In this document: positions 11,450 through 20,624 of the stretch, piece by piece
Layout of the letters: the number at the start of each line of letters is the position of its first letter
Position numbering within the stretch: the first letter of the stretch is position 1
Assembly (NCBI GenBank): GCA_000934455.1
Contig: KN883616.1
Coordinates: 5,665 to 26,288 of the forward strand
DNA: 20,624 nucleotides
Source: Apostichopus parvimensis
Taxonomy: Eukaryota > Echinodermata > Holothuroidea > Aspidochirotida > Stichopodidae
Reading direction: 5' to 3'
Notes under the pieces: generated by a model
What the model saw: the letters and a program-made list of their open reading frames with translations, nothing else
The model's database searches: none
Told to the model about the DNA's origin: nothing
Translations under genes and position numbers: made by a program

Positions 11450-13160
11450 GATTATTGTAGGAAACAGTATTTTAATGTAAATGATAAATATTAAATTGTT
11501 TGCTACTGTAAACTTTATGGGGAAAACAGTAGTTCTCTGCTATGAACTATCACTTTACATCCGATAGAGTTTTTCATGAAGAAAGTACCAATTTAATCAA
11601 ACCCTAACAGGAAAAATTCCCATCTGCAGCTGAGAGCTATTAATACACAATTTCTTGCCTTTCAAACAAGGTTGCTTACAACATGTGTGTTATTAAGAAA
11701 ACAAAAACTGACTCAAAAAAAGATAAGAAAAAAAGACAAAAACTTCTAAAAGTTGATTTCACATATTCTCTTTATTGTAATGTTTGTCTTCACACAAAAC
11801 AGCTTCTAACACAGTATAAGGTATGAAATAAAGAATGATATTTATACAAACTGATAAATAAAATGTTGATGTGTCTACAAGCATCAAGAACGAATTAACT
11901 GCACTTTAATGTAGAAAAGGACAGGGCAATTAAGCCTAAGTAATCATTTCATGACTGATAAGAGAACTAATGAGCTAATGATTGGGACATTCTTGGAAAA
12001 CTTGCTTATGTAGGCCTAGTATTAGGCCTAGCATTAATAGTTGTAAGCCCAAAAGAAAGAGCTGAGTATATTTTGAATTTGGAAATTAGTTGAGCCAGAG
12101 GTTGTATGTTCTGGCGTAAGTTACATGTACATGGGATAGGGCTAGGTAGATAGCTCCACGATCCTTAATTTCATGCACTCTGTAATAACGTTACAAAATA
12201 TATAGCTTTGGGTCTATATATAGTGGTCTAAAAAAGGTGTAGGCCCCTACCTGTAATTGCGTGATAATTGCATAATAATTATACGTTCATCAGCAAAATA
12301 TTATCAAAATTGTAGCTATTAAATGTTTGAATTTTGAGATTGTAGCCCTACAAAATTAGGACCTGGGCCGCAGGAAAGTAAGCCTAACACAACAGTTAGG
12401 CCTAACTTAAACGACGTTAAAAAATTAGGGATGTAGGTCTAGGCTAAATTGTATGGAGGCTTAACTTTCAAGTTTCAGACAGTTGGGCCTATGCCTACAC
12501 TAGGCTACAGTGCAAGAAGTAGGGGCTTACAACGTTTGAGGCCTGGGCTATAGGGGTAATAATTTATCAGAAAAGCTGGTAGGCCTATCATAGAATTGAT
12601 CCGAGTAACATAACGTAGGCATAGGGCCAACGCGTAGGCCTACTTGTGACTAACTTCCAAGTTCTACCACGGTGTACGCGTAAGCCTAGCGTTGTCTGTA
12701 TTAGGCCTAGCCTACGTTACATTAGGTCCTTTGTCCGAGCAACCGCCGTTATGAACCATATATTTTGAGAATTACAGATAATGCCAGTCAATTTATTGTT
12801 CATATTAACGATCCTTACAACTGTTAACATTCAATGATCACCAACAATGTACGTAGGTAGGTCTGAGGCGCGTTAACAAACTGCAACAAGCAAATTATTC
12901 AGCTGAACTTCTTCCCTGACTGCATGACCACCAGCACCGTACCAGTTGCCACGTAATTTATGCAATGCATTGTGGGAGTCAAGTCCAAAATACAGTAATG
13001 ATGTAGGCCTACTGTAGGTTTCTGAATCTATTCCTGACATTTCATAAGTGGCAAGAAACGACTTAACATTGCAGTAAATTACTGTAAACTCAACTTACAG
13101 TACGCTGCTGTAGAAAAGCACGGTAAAATACCGTCAAATTTACGGTCGTTTCTTACAGTG

Positions 13161-13220
13161 TGGTTGTTGGGGGATCTGGACATGGACGACGTAGGTCTTC
13201 GCAGGCATCGCCTCCGTGCA
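13161..13220 (+). other. 60-bp DIRS-like remnant between two CACT-ended elements
   Basis: A G+C-rich segment unlike the A+T-rich elements on both sides. It appears to be gag-like sequence of DIRS copy B left between the right end of the first element (13160) and the left end of the second (13221). Confidence 0.5.
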
Positions 13221-14104
13221 CACTCTAAAAACTGTTGGGCAAAACTGGTTGAGCAAACAAAGCATTGCCCAATATGAGTAAATATTAACCAACAACTGAG
13301 TAAAAGAAATTACACAACTGATATGGGTAAACTTTGTTGTGCAAAAATTTAAGATGTAGTTTATTGTTACTTTCTGTTGGGCAAACAAGCTTGATTTGCC
13401 CAATGTTGTGCAAAAACCAGCATTTTCGCGCTATTACTATACTGGTACTCTGCGCGATGTGCATGCATCATGAGTAGATCGTATATAGTGAAAGTGTTAT
13501 AACTTACACAATGGCTGACGAATTTGTTAGCGCAATACTCAAGAGGTAGGAAATGCCAGAGTTATGTGCTACATTTGAAGGTGAGCGTTAAGAAAAACAA
13601 TCCTCTGCTTGCTTGGTGTGTGCATCGAACTTCGTTCTCTCGGTGGTACATGTAGGCTATACCAGGCATACGTAAAGGCTAATAATACTAATTGTATTTC
13701 CAGCATAGTTGTATTACGTTAGGCTAGCTTGTAGTGAAGCGATTGACAGGCGCCACAGGCGCGCCCGCAAGTGTGTAACTAGGCCTAAGTTACTCGCATT
13801 GTATTAACGTTGCGAACGCCTGTGTAATGCAGATCCTCGTCAACTTACGGTAAGCTATGCGTATGCACCAGGTTTCTCTAGCTTATATCTTGGCTAGACA
13901 AGGTTTCATTGTAGCACATTTGCGTTGTAAATCATAAATTGTACTATGTTTTTTCTTTTAAGTTTTATGCGGCAAATGACCACATGAACCCTTATTAGCT
14001 TAACGTTAGACCTAGCCTGTTATAACTTAGACCTAATGTTAGACTTACACGTACGTTGTTAATGCTAGTAGTAGTACGTACAAACAGTAGTATAATAATG
14101 GACC

Positions 14105-14319
14105 CTTCGAAGTTCGAACACTTTAGCACTAAAATGCTCCAGAATTGTATTTGTTCACACTTCTTTTAAAATGATACTATCGATGGCAGAAGAAACATTC
14201 TCGTTAGAAAAAAGTCGCTTCATAGGTTTCGTCAAATTGATCTTATTGTATTTTTGCCATGGTGAAATTATGCATTCGTTAGGGGTGTCCGAACTTCGAG
14301 GGTTTTTCGAACTTCGAAG
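14105..14319. repeat. 215-bp element bounded by 14-bp TTCGAA inverted repeats, in intron 1
   Basis: CTTCGAAGTTCGAA at 14105-14118 is the exact inverse complement of TTCGAACTTCGAAG at 14306-14319. A partial third copy (CCGAACTTCGAG) lies near 14289-14300. The inner sequence is A+T-rich with no open frame. This fits a small MITE-like insertion in intron 1 of the SAMD3-like pseudogene, but I see no convincing target-site duplication. Confidence 0.55.
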
Positions 14320-15960
14320 TAGCCTAAGTTAGGCCTGGCATTTAATGTGTTCTAGGCTGTAATAATATTAGTATAGCATAGAACATCAGCGCTCGTAATG
14401 TTATAGGCCTATAATGCTGTTTGCATATTTTTCTCTTTCCTACAGGTAGAACAGGACTTCGAATTATTACAAAAACCAACTGCCAACAAATTATACAACA
14501 GAGTGGGATATTTAACGATGAACATCCTGTGCTATACAGGCAATCATCCCAAACTGGCCGAACTTTTTGCATTTAGAGAAGACGTTGGATGCACTGACTG
14601 ATGGTAAGCCTAATTTATTGTAGTCGTGGCCTATGAATTCATTGCTAGCTTCACTTAGAGCTTATGCCATGACAATACAGTTTCTCTTCCAGTATATCTG
14701 TAAAGATGGGTCAATATTTAGATTAACCTTCAAAATATGTTTTTGGTGGTTTGTTACTTTTTAAAAATCTATCAAAATCAACTGATCTGAATGAACCAAA
14801 TCAGGTTAATGTCAAATGGTTGCTTCTGAACCTTTCTGCAAACTTTCTCCAAATATTGCACTCAATATGATTAAATTAACTACTATTTGTTTTGTAGTCG
14901 CGTTCGGGTTTGTGCGTGGTTGAAGTGAGACCCAGCCCTGTTATAATATTAACTCAATGACAGTCACTTGGACATGTATCAGTGTTGTTTGTAGGTTCCA
15001 CATAGGGTTGGAATAATTCCTGTTGATTTCTCAACAAGTGAAATGTTTTAGGGTCAGCAGGAGTAATTACTGTAAACCTCATTATTAGCCTTGTTTACTC
15101 ATTAATGCTCAATTGAATCTAATATTTGGATTAATTCTACTGTCGATAAGCACAAACTTGAACATGGCCAATGAACTGAAGCTGTATTTCTTATATGTAT
15201 ACTTTTCCAATGCTGAGGAAAAGAAATTAGCTTGTTGTGTTGTGTACTCTTCTCAAGATGTTTTATGAGCAGGAAGATTAAACATGTTAAAACGTCTAGA
15301 AATTGATTTTTCCAAAAATCTTTGGACAATTGTATTCAGATTTCAGTACGACTGTGTCAATGAAAGGTTAGCACATACTATGGGCTTTTTCATATTTTTC
15401 CTTCAAAATCTTATACAATTTGGCTTGAAATTAGTGTGTAGGGTAGGTAATTAAGTCTTCTAATACAAATTTGTAGGTCGCCTATGAGTACACAAGCCAC
15501 ATTAACTTTCATGTAGCTGTTATTGATGTGTATGAGCATAAAGTTGTGGAGCACATTTAGGGCGGTGTAGATCCCTTGAATTTTATCCTCAGTCCTTGAA
15601 GTATTATATGGTCAGACAAAAGTATGTCTAATTAGTGTTTTTGTCGTTAATACCTGCAAGCATTCTCATTTCTTGCCTCAATCTCTTTTACAGATGAAAA
15701 GAAGAACTTAGCTTTTTTTCTGTTGCCATTGCTTTTTCGAGGACGGGCAAAGAAAAGCGGGTCTACTACGGTGACTAGTTGCCTTCAAGCATTCATAAAT
15801 GATCAGCCGGGTAAGCAAAATCATTAATTATATTTTAAGTAAAATTCTTTTGATGGTACACCTTTTGGCTCATACCAGCTCAGCTGAAAGTTTGTTTAAC
15901 CTCATAAACTTGGTGTATTGTTGTTTATAGTGAGCAGAAGAATGCTACTTATTGTGCTAG

Positions 15961-16320
15961 TTGTCAAAGGTCATTTGAGGTTAACAAGGGCAACACACTT
16001 AAAACCTTGTAAATATGCTAACTTAAGGGTGAAAGTTAGATGAATCTCATATGTGATGCATATAGGTTTGCCAAAATGAGTACATGAATCCCATTGATTA
16101 TTGTAGAGGTCAGAGGTCATTATAAGCCACCAGGGCAATTTTTTTTTAATTACACTAGTGATGAAATGGGGGAAGGTTCAATAACTCATCGTTGGTATGT
16201 AAACCCTGGTCATAATAATGAAGTGATCCAGTACTTGATAGTGCAAGGGAAAGGTCATTTGACATTAATGGGGTGGGCGTTACACTTTGAAAACCTTGTC
16301 AAGATAACTATGTTGACTTT
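15961..16320. repeat. Three diverged units (about 140 bp) of an AGGTCA minisatellite, in intron 3
   Basis: AGGTCATT recurs at 15968, 16114 and 16252, giving steps of 146 and 138 bp. Units 1 and 3 share ACACTT...AAACCTTGT about 35-40 bp further on. Between the units are relics of shared GGTATGTAAACCCTGGTCA-type and CAGTACTTGAT-type words. This general repeat design is widespread in marine invertebrate genomes. Unit 2 has a perfect DR1 arrangement, AGGTCA-G-AGGTCA (16107-16119). All of it lies in the last intron of the SAMD3-like pseudogene. The 82-codon frame at 16094-16342 is an artefact of the repeat. Confidence 0.65.
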
Positions 16321-16874
16321 CTTGACCTGTTTTTTCTTTTAATTACACTGGTCCACAGTATCATAGCATTGTGCAGAAGTCTTAAAACTCTGTCTATCCA
16401 CCTGTTTTTGTTACATTTTATTTGCAACTCGAGGACTTTATTTTCTTTAATTTGCAGTCGGTGACAAGTGTTAGAGGACTACTGCTAGAAAATATCGAAG
16501 GATGAGCGACCACAGCCATTCATTCTGTGCTTAGGAGAGAGTAAAGGTTCCCCTCAGCATTTTTTTGTGATAATTGAGAGACATCCAATAATGCAGTCCT
16601 CACTCCTAAAGGCAGTAGACTATTTGTTTTAAAGTCATTTTGTGTTGGACATTAACTTCCAAACTCAATGTAAGGGGTTTGGGAGTTTTTCCATGCTGAG
16701 ATATATGAACTTGGTTTTATCAAAAGTCGTTCACTGAGTGCCTTTGGAGCTTTCGTAGCAAACAGAAGTGTTTAAGGGTCAAAGTGTCTTGGAACAAACT
16801 TTTCAAATGGTTTCTCGGTATTAACCTGACATGTTTACATTTTAAGGTTGCTTTTGTTTCATATATATTTACGT

Positions 16875-16880
16875 ATTAAA
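16875..16880 (+). terminator. Possible polyadenylation signal ATTAAA of the SAMD3-like pseudogene
   Basis: ATTAAA lies 100 bp after the ancestral-looking stop (16773-16775) of exon 4. It is a common variant signal and weak support on its own. Confidence 0.25.
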
Positions 16881-16936
16881 GGGAAATGGTAACTTTTTTT
16901 GCCTTGGCGAACTGTAACTACAAACATATGTTTTTT

Positions 16937-16955
16937 GGGGGGAGGGGGGTAGGGG
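16937..16955 (+). other. G-tract cluster (G6-A-G6-TA-G5)
   Basis: Three long G runs within 19 bases follow a T-rich stretch. The runs are long enough to form a G-quadruplex on the plus strand. The cluster lies 3' of the SAMD3-like pseudogene and just before DIRS copy B resumes. Any function is unproven. Confidence 0.4.
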
Positions 16956-17040
16956 GTATCTTTGTTATTGTATAAAGTTGTGAAAGGTTGAGGCAGGGTT
17001 GGTATATCAAACAAACATTCAATTTTGTGTGTTTATCAGA

Positions 17041-18965
17041 TCAGGTGCCAGCAGTGTCCCTATGATCACTAATAAGTGTGATCTGCGCGGCAACATAAGA
17101 TCTACTCCTCTGGTGTCAGAGAAGAAACATCTCCTTAAGTGCCGTTCACATCACGTGGAGAGAGAACCTGACTGCCGACGCTCTGTCGAGAGAGATCCAG
17201 ACACTAACGGAGTGGTCCTTACAGGGAGACACGTGCCAAAACTTGTTCCGCCTACTCGGAACCCCAAATATCAATCTGTTCGTCTCCCGGTTTTCTGCAC
17301 TCTGACTTTCCGCCCTAACGCGATAGATTGGGAGGGGAAGGAGGCCAACGCCCCCATCTTCATTATACACAAGGTCCTATTCAAACAGAGCCTGTCCCGG
17401 ACGAGGCTCCAACTCATCGCGACCTATTGGCCGAGGAGGCCGAGTTTCACACTCCTAGTGAGTCTCCTCGCAGGAACCTCGCGCAGTCTCCCGGACTCAC
17501 CATACTTGGTGAGCCTTGGCCAGGTCCAATTCAGCCTGCCCCACCTGCGACCACTAGGTTTGACCTAGTGGCCATGTTTCGGTCTCGACTCAGAGCGGGC
17601 GGTGTTTCTCAGGACTCTGCCGCCATGGCAGCATCGGCCAGACGACCGTCCACCGTCAAGACTTACGATTCCCGACTGGCACGTATCTTCGAATGGTGCG
17701 CCCACCTACATATCCGTTCGGAGTCTGCCGATCCAGCACAGCTAGCGGCCTTCGTCAAGCTTCTCTTCTACAAAGAGAAGCAGCAAAGCATCATTCGAAA
17801 TAATATGTCGGCCATCGCAGCGATCCACTCGGGATTCACAAAAGCTTCTCGGTGAGCACCTGACTACATATATCGGCCCTACCTTGGGGTATTGCCAACC
17901 GCAGGATTTCACGACACACGTTACTACCAGCCTGGAGCATTACCGGCGTGCTCCACTACCAGGCCTGCCCATCATTTAAGCCAATAGATACGGGCCCCCT
18001 CAAGGAACTCACCATCAATACACTGTTCTTGGTTGCGGCCGGTTATGCAAGGAGAAGCAGTTGTCTACACGCCCTATCCACGGCGGAATGGCATATCCGC
18101 TTCGACAAACAAGGCGTGCGCCTGGTTCCGGTTCCCAGGTTCCTTGCCAAGAACCGGACGCTCGCCTTCATACCAGGGAACATCTGCCTACTCAAACTAT
18201 CCTTGTCCTCTGACACCGCGGAGGATAAGCTGTGGTGCCCAGTGGGCGCTCATACGGTACCTGTACAAGACAAAATACCATAGAAGATCACACGCCCTCT
18301 TCGTGCTCCCTACCAGCCCTCACTCGACTACCCCCAAAGACACGATCAGTAAGTGGTTGGTGCAGGAGAGGGGAGCGAAAAACATTCCTCAAAACTTACC
18401 AGTTTGGGATTAACGAGCGACGATACTCACCTATCTCTCCCTACTCCCACCACCGCGTTCGGGACCTACGGTATGGAAACTAGACCCGACAGCTGAGCGT
18501 CAAACGACAACCAACAATATTTGCGATAGGAGATCCGTTGATCACGGGAAGACTCTTCTACCTCGCACCATGTACCACGTGTGTCACCTAGCTCATAACC
18601 AATGGTCTTTCCGTAGGAATGAGGGCACCCTACCGATCCGACTTTGCTCACTACCGATACAGTCAGAGTGTGCCAGCAGCCCCTACATGGGCTCTTCTAT
18701 CTGTGCTTATGTTCGTACCTAGCAATTAATTGGTTCACTGTAGCACATAATACCACACTCACTCCACCATGTTCACTTGACAAAGGTCTCTGTTGATCGA
18801 CGGAGCTCACTTGACTCGCTTGACTTTTGCCTTCAGTTCCCAGTGTAGTTGCCGTCCCTTCCCTCCCCTACCCAACTCGCGGGACATGTGAGCCCGCGTG
18901 TCACCGTTGAGTAGATCCGGAAGGAGCTGTATGTAGGAGGTGCCCAGGGAGCGAGGGGCAGTGCT
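17041..18965 (+). mobile_element. Fossil DIRS-like retrotransposon, copy B, RNase H/tyrosine-recombinase 3' part (broken)
   Basis: The end of RNase H shows the box NLTADALSRE at 17165-17194. The following segment holds NINLFVSR (17267-17290) and further on a YWPRRP box. The core-binding half of a tyrosine recombinase starts near 17570, with ARRPSTVKTYDSRLARIF at 17637-17690 and a readable stretch to about 17850. Traces of the catalytic half, including the first arginine region (AGYARRSSCLHAL), follow from about 18000 to 18360. About 18480-18965 is a G+C-rich tail, probably the 3' UTR and end. The reverse transcriptase and most of RNase H are absent upstream. The copy is broken several times but is better preserved than copy A. 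The right boundary is set by the drop in G+C and is approximate. Confidence 0.7.
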
Positions 18966-20624
18966 AACATTTGAAAATGCGCCATTTAATACCACTGTCA
19001 TAACAGTTTACCTGCAGTAGATCGGGGGAGAGTTGAGCTGAGGAAGTGAATTTTCCATGCTCGTTTCCTTCGCTAGGTTTGGCGAATTGATTACGTAAGA
19101 TACATGCTAATGTTCCAGACAAATGACCCTGAAAGTTGCAGAAGTGGCTAGTGGCAAAAATGAACGGCAGTTTTACTAAAGGGCGGATTTTCAAACAATA
19201 ACGTACCAATGTGTAGTTAATTAGATGGGGAAGTGCAGATGTGGAGTGGGAGGCAGGTAAGTATGGTCCCTCGTAATTCCCAAACCAGTAAGTTTTAAGG
19301 AGTTTGTTTAGAGAGACAACAATCACATAATGCTCCCTACAGATATAGATAGTTCATTTACATGTATACATACTGTACAAAATGTATACATAGCATATGT
19401 ATTGAACACGTTTCTACATTTAAATTAAAAAGTGAATTCGAAAAGAACATGGACATGACTGGAAATTTAATATATATGGCTTATCTATCGATAGTATCGT
19501 CAGAACGATGTTGTCCTCACCCAAACCCGCCTCCCCCTTTCCAAAAAATATAGCTTAATAATACATCAATACAATATTTAGAATATAAATAAATGATGTC
19601 ATCTAAAATGAAAAAGATTCATTCAAAAAGCAATTTGATAAGATATATCTTCTATCATCACAAGAATTATAAATTGTAGCAGAACTGTTACCGCATAATT
19701 TTAAGGAAATCGATGTTGGAAGGTATAAGGAATACAATGAGACCACCAAATGCCTGATAATATATGCAGAGGAAATCCAGTCATTTTGGGCATGTCCCCT
19801 ATTCAAGGCAAACGCTTACTATTCTGTATAAACATGAACTTTAGTTTGAAGTTAAACTATTTTTAATTTATACTGATCTTTTCCTTTGCTTGATACTCCC
19901 AGTTGGGGTAACTTGGACAAGTAACAACCAAAGAGCGAACACCAGGTAAACAACTAATGAAGAAATTAAGAACTACTAAGCGTAATTCAGGCTTCTTTAT
20001 TTTTGAGAAAAACTTCTTGTGCCAATCTAACTACAACTGGGGAGATTCGTTAAACTATAGTATAAGAACACCCTGTCTTTATATCCGTATGTTATAAACG
20101 GTCATATATGAACTTTAAGAGACCGCTAAAACGAAGAACCACATCAATGTACACTATTGTTCTCGTCTGATTCAGCTATGCAACCCTTAGGGCTACTTGG
20201 TACTGACCATAAATACATGTTTCTTGGGCGAAGTGTCAATCAAACGCCTCAATAACGTGCCTATATTAATATAACAACTGTCACACTACTGTAGACTTAT
20301 ATCACGATGGATGGATAGGAACGGTGCAGACACACTGTGAGTGTTATTGATGCTTTCTTGCAATGTTGTATCCATCAGAGCCATGTACCTAGCCAGAAAA
20401 TGGGGTGTGGGGGGGGGGCGTTGCAGAATTAGAAGAAAAAAACACTTTCCACAAAGGGAGTATTACTACACTTAACGGAGCGCCATGTTGTACAAAGACA
20501 ATTTTGGCCCCAAAATGCCTCCCACTTTGCAGGAAATAAACAATAATAACAGTATTGTATTACGAAGGAGGCGAACTATCGGGGGAAGATTTAGACGGGT
20601 CGATTATCTTCCTTAAACTCAAAA
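18966..20624. other. A+T-rich spacer with no recognised gene
   Basis: No domain, RNA gene or element terminus recognised. The open frames (18964-19326 and 19603-19806 minus, 19362-19553 plus) have no recognisable motif. A G-rich run lies at about 20402-20418. Confidence 0.5.

Larger units (their letters stand above)
11225..13160. mobile_element. Non-autonomous CACT-ended DNA transposon (CACTA/EnSpm-like)
   Basis: The element starts CACTGTAA (11225) and ends TTACAGTG (13160). The outer 28 or so bases of the two ends are imperfect inverted repeats, roughly three quarters identical with a gap: CACTGTAA, then a CTGTAAATTTTAC or CCGTAAATTTGAC block. Subterminal ACTGTAAA/ACGGTAAA words are repeated at both ends, as in animal CACTA-like families. 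TG precedes the left end and follows the right end, which would fit a 2-bp target duplication but is weak. At about 1.94 kb it has no transposase frame, so it is non-autonomous. It sits inside the gag-like part of DIRS copy B and is therefore younger. Superfamily assignment is an inference from the ends. Confidence 0.65.
10690..13220 (+). mobile_element. Fossil DIRS-like retrotransposon, copy B, gag-like 5' part (interrupted)
   Basis: The gag-like piece shows a cysteine cluster with CxxCxxC spacing, followed after a short gap by CxxC (about 10790-10850). A charged WEAKRKRLQLQLDHL stretch (about 10862-10905) follows, then a basic, Ser/Lys/Arg-rich linker to 11222. This order resembles DIRS-family gag proteins. 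The piece is split by a DNA element at 11225-13160, with 60 bp of gag-like sequence resuming at 13161-13220 before another element starts. A second C run (10953-10964) lies inside. The copy is broken and lacks a recognisable reverse transcriptase. The matching 3' piece lies at about 17041-18965. That the two pieces belong to one insertion is inferred from strand and order. Confidence 0.6.
13511..16775 (+). pseudogene. Decayed spliced gene of the SAM-domain SAMD3-like family
   Basis: Four exons are proposed. Exon 1 (13511-13580) begins MADEFVSAILKR and continues EMPELCATFE, like the first helices of the SAM domain. A TAG at 13547-13549 stands where Trp is expected. Exon 2 (14446-14603, TTTCCTACAG before, GTAAGC after) is uncertain in frame. 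Exon 3 (15694-15810) reads DEKKNLAFFLLPLLFRGR, then TSCLQAFINDQP. Exon 4 (16458-16775) shows LLLENIEG, then QPFILCLGESKG, FFVIIERHPIM, SLLKAVDYLF, HFVLDIN, and a last segment VWEFFHAEIYELGF...FGAFVANRSV ending at TAA 16773-16775. These match the C-terminal region of SAMD3-like proteins. Exon 4 needs at least three frame changes and has TAA at 16630-16632, so the copy is dead. It encodes roughly half the usual length, and the rest of the SAM domain is missing. Family membership is from memory of conserved motifs. Confidence 0.6.
13221..17040 (+). mobile_element. Putative CACT-ended element carrying a SAMD3-like gene; right end not found
   Basis: The left end reads CACTCTAAAAACTGTTGGGC from 13221. 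It is followed by subterminal GTTGGGCAAA copies (13234, 13376) and inverted copies TTGCCCAAT (13265, 13396). A 9-bp-arm hairpin TTGGGCAAA/TTTGCCCAA lies at 13377-13403. From memory, this design (CACTCTAAAAA plus GGGT/GGGCAAA subterminal repeats) resembles non-autonomous elements in fish genomes. A spliced gene starts 290 bp inside. The expected mirror end (TTTTTAGAGTG) is absent before DIRS-like sequence resumes near 17041, so the right end is either deleted or the gene is not part of the element. The right boundary given is only where DIRS-like sequence begins. Confidence 0.4.

Noticed and set aside
13140-13403. 87-codon frame, minus strand
   Set aside because: It crosses the junction of two elements and the subterminal repeats, and shows no domain.
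13482-13488. TATATAG as a TATA box for the SAMD3-like gene
   Set aside because: It lies only 29 bp before the ATG, leaving almost no 5' UTR. Such words are common here.
16094-16342. 82-codon frame, plus strand
   Set aside because: It lies inside the intronic AGGTCA minisatellite and matches no protein pattern.
1-20624. tRNA, rRNA, CRISPR or bacterial operon features
   Set aside because: None of the expected boxes, repeat-spacer arrays or closely packed genes is visible. The splice signals and transposon content indicate an animal genome.

Overview
The window looks like a gene-poor, transposon-rich piece of an animal genome, most likely a marine deuterostome and perhaps an echinoderm. The reasons are introns with GT...AG ends, A+T-rich spacer, very frequent TAGGCCTA words, AGGTCA-containing tandem repeats of a kind common in marine invertebrates, a LINE relic, DIRS-type relics and CACT-ended DNA elements. 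No bacterial-style operon, tRNA, rRNA or CRISPR is visible. The organism call is an inference.

Layout. 1-370 holds a diverged AGGTCA-type repeat. About 720-1490 is a LINE relic (end of the endonuclease plus linker, plus strand). 1491-6511 is mostly unassigned spacer with one tandem duplication (2627-2920). 6512-7202 holds three consecutive candidate exons whose splice sites and phases agree, ending in a stop codon with an AATAAA downstream. This is the best host-gene candidate, but its family is unknown. 7796-7910 is a 58-bp tandem duplication.

From about 7975 to 18965 the window is a nest of mobile elements, all on the plus strand. An old DIRS-like tyrosine-recombinase retrotransposon relic (A, about 7975-10160) is followed head to tail by a second relic (B). 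B has a gag-like piece at about 10690-13220 and an RNase H/tyrosine-recombinase piece at about 17041-18965. Between and inside these lie two CACT-ended DNA elements. One is a short non-autonomous element (11225-13160) with ACTGTAAA subterminal repeats. The other begins at 13221 with CACTCTAAAAA and GTTGGGCAAA repeats and leads into a decayed, spliced gene related to the SAMD3-like family (13511-16775). Two further repeats sit in that gene's introns: a 215-bp TTCGAA inverted-repeat element and three AGGTCA minisatellite units.

18966-20624 is A+T-rich and I see no gene in it. The most interesting point is the SAMD3-like gene directly downstream of a transposon-type terminus, which suggests a gene carried by a CACT-ended element.
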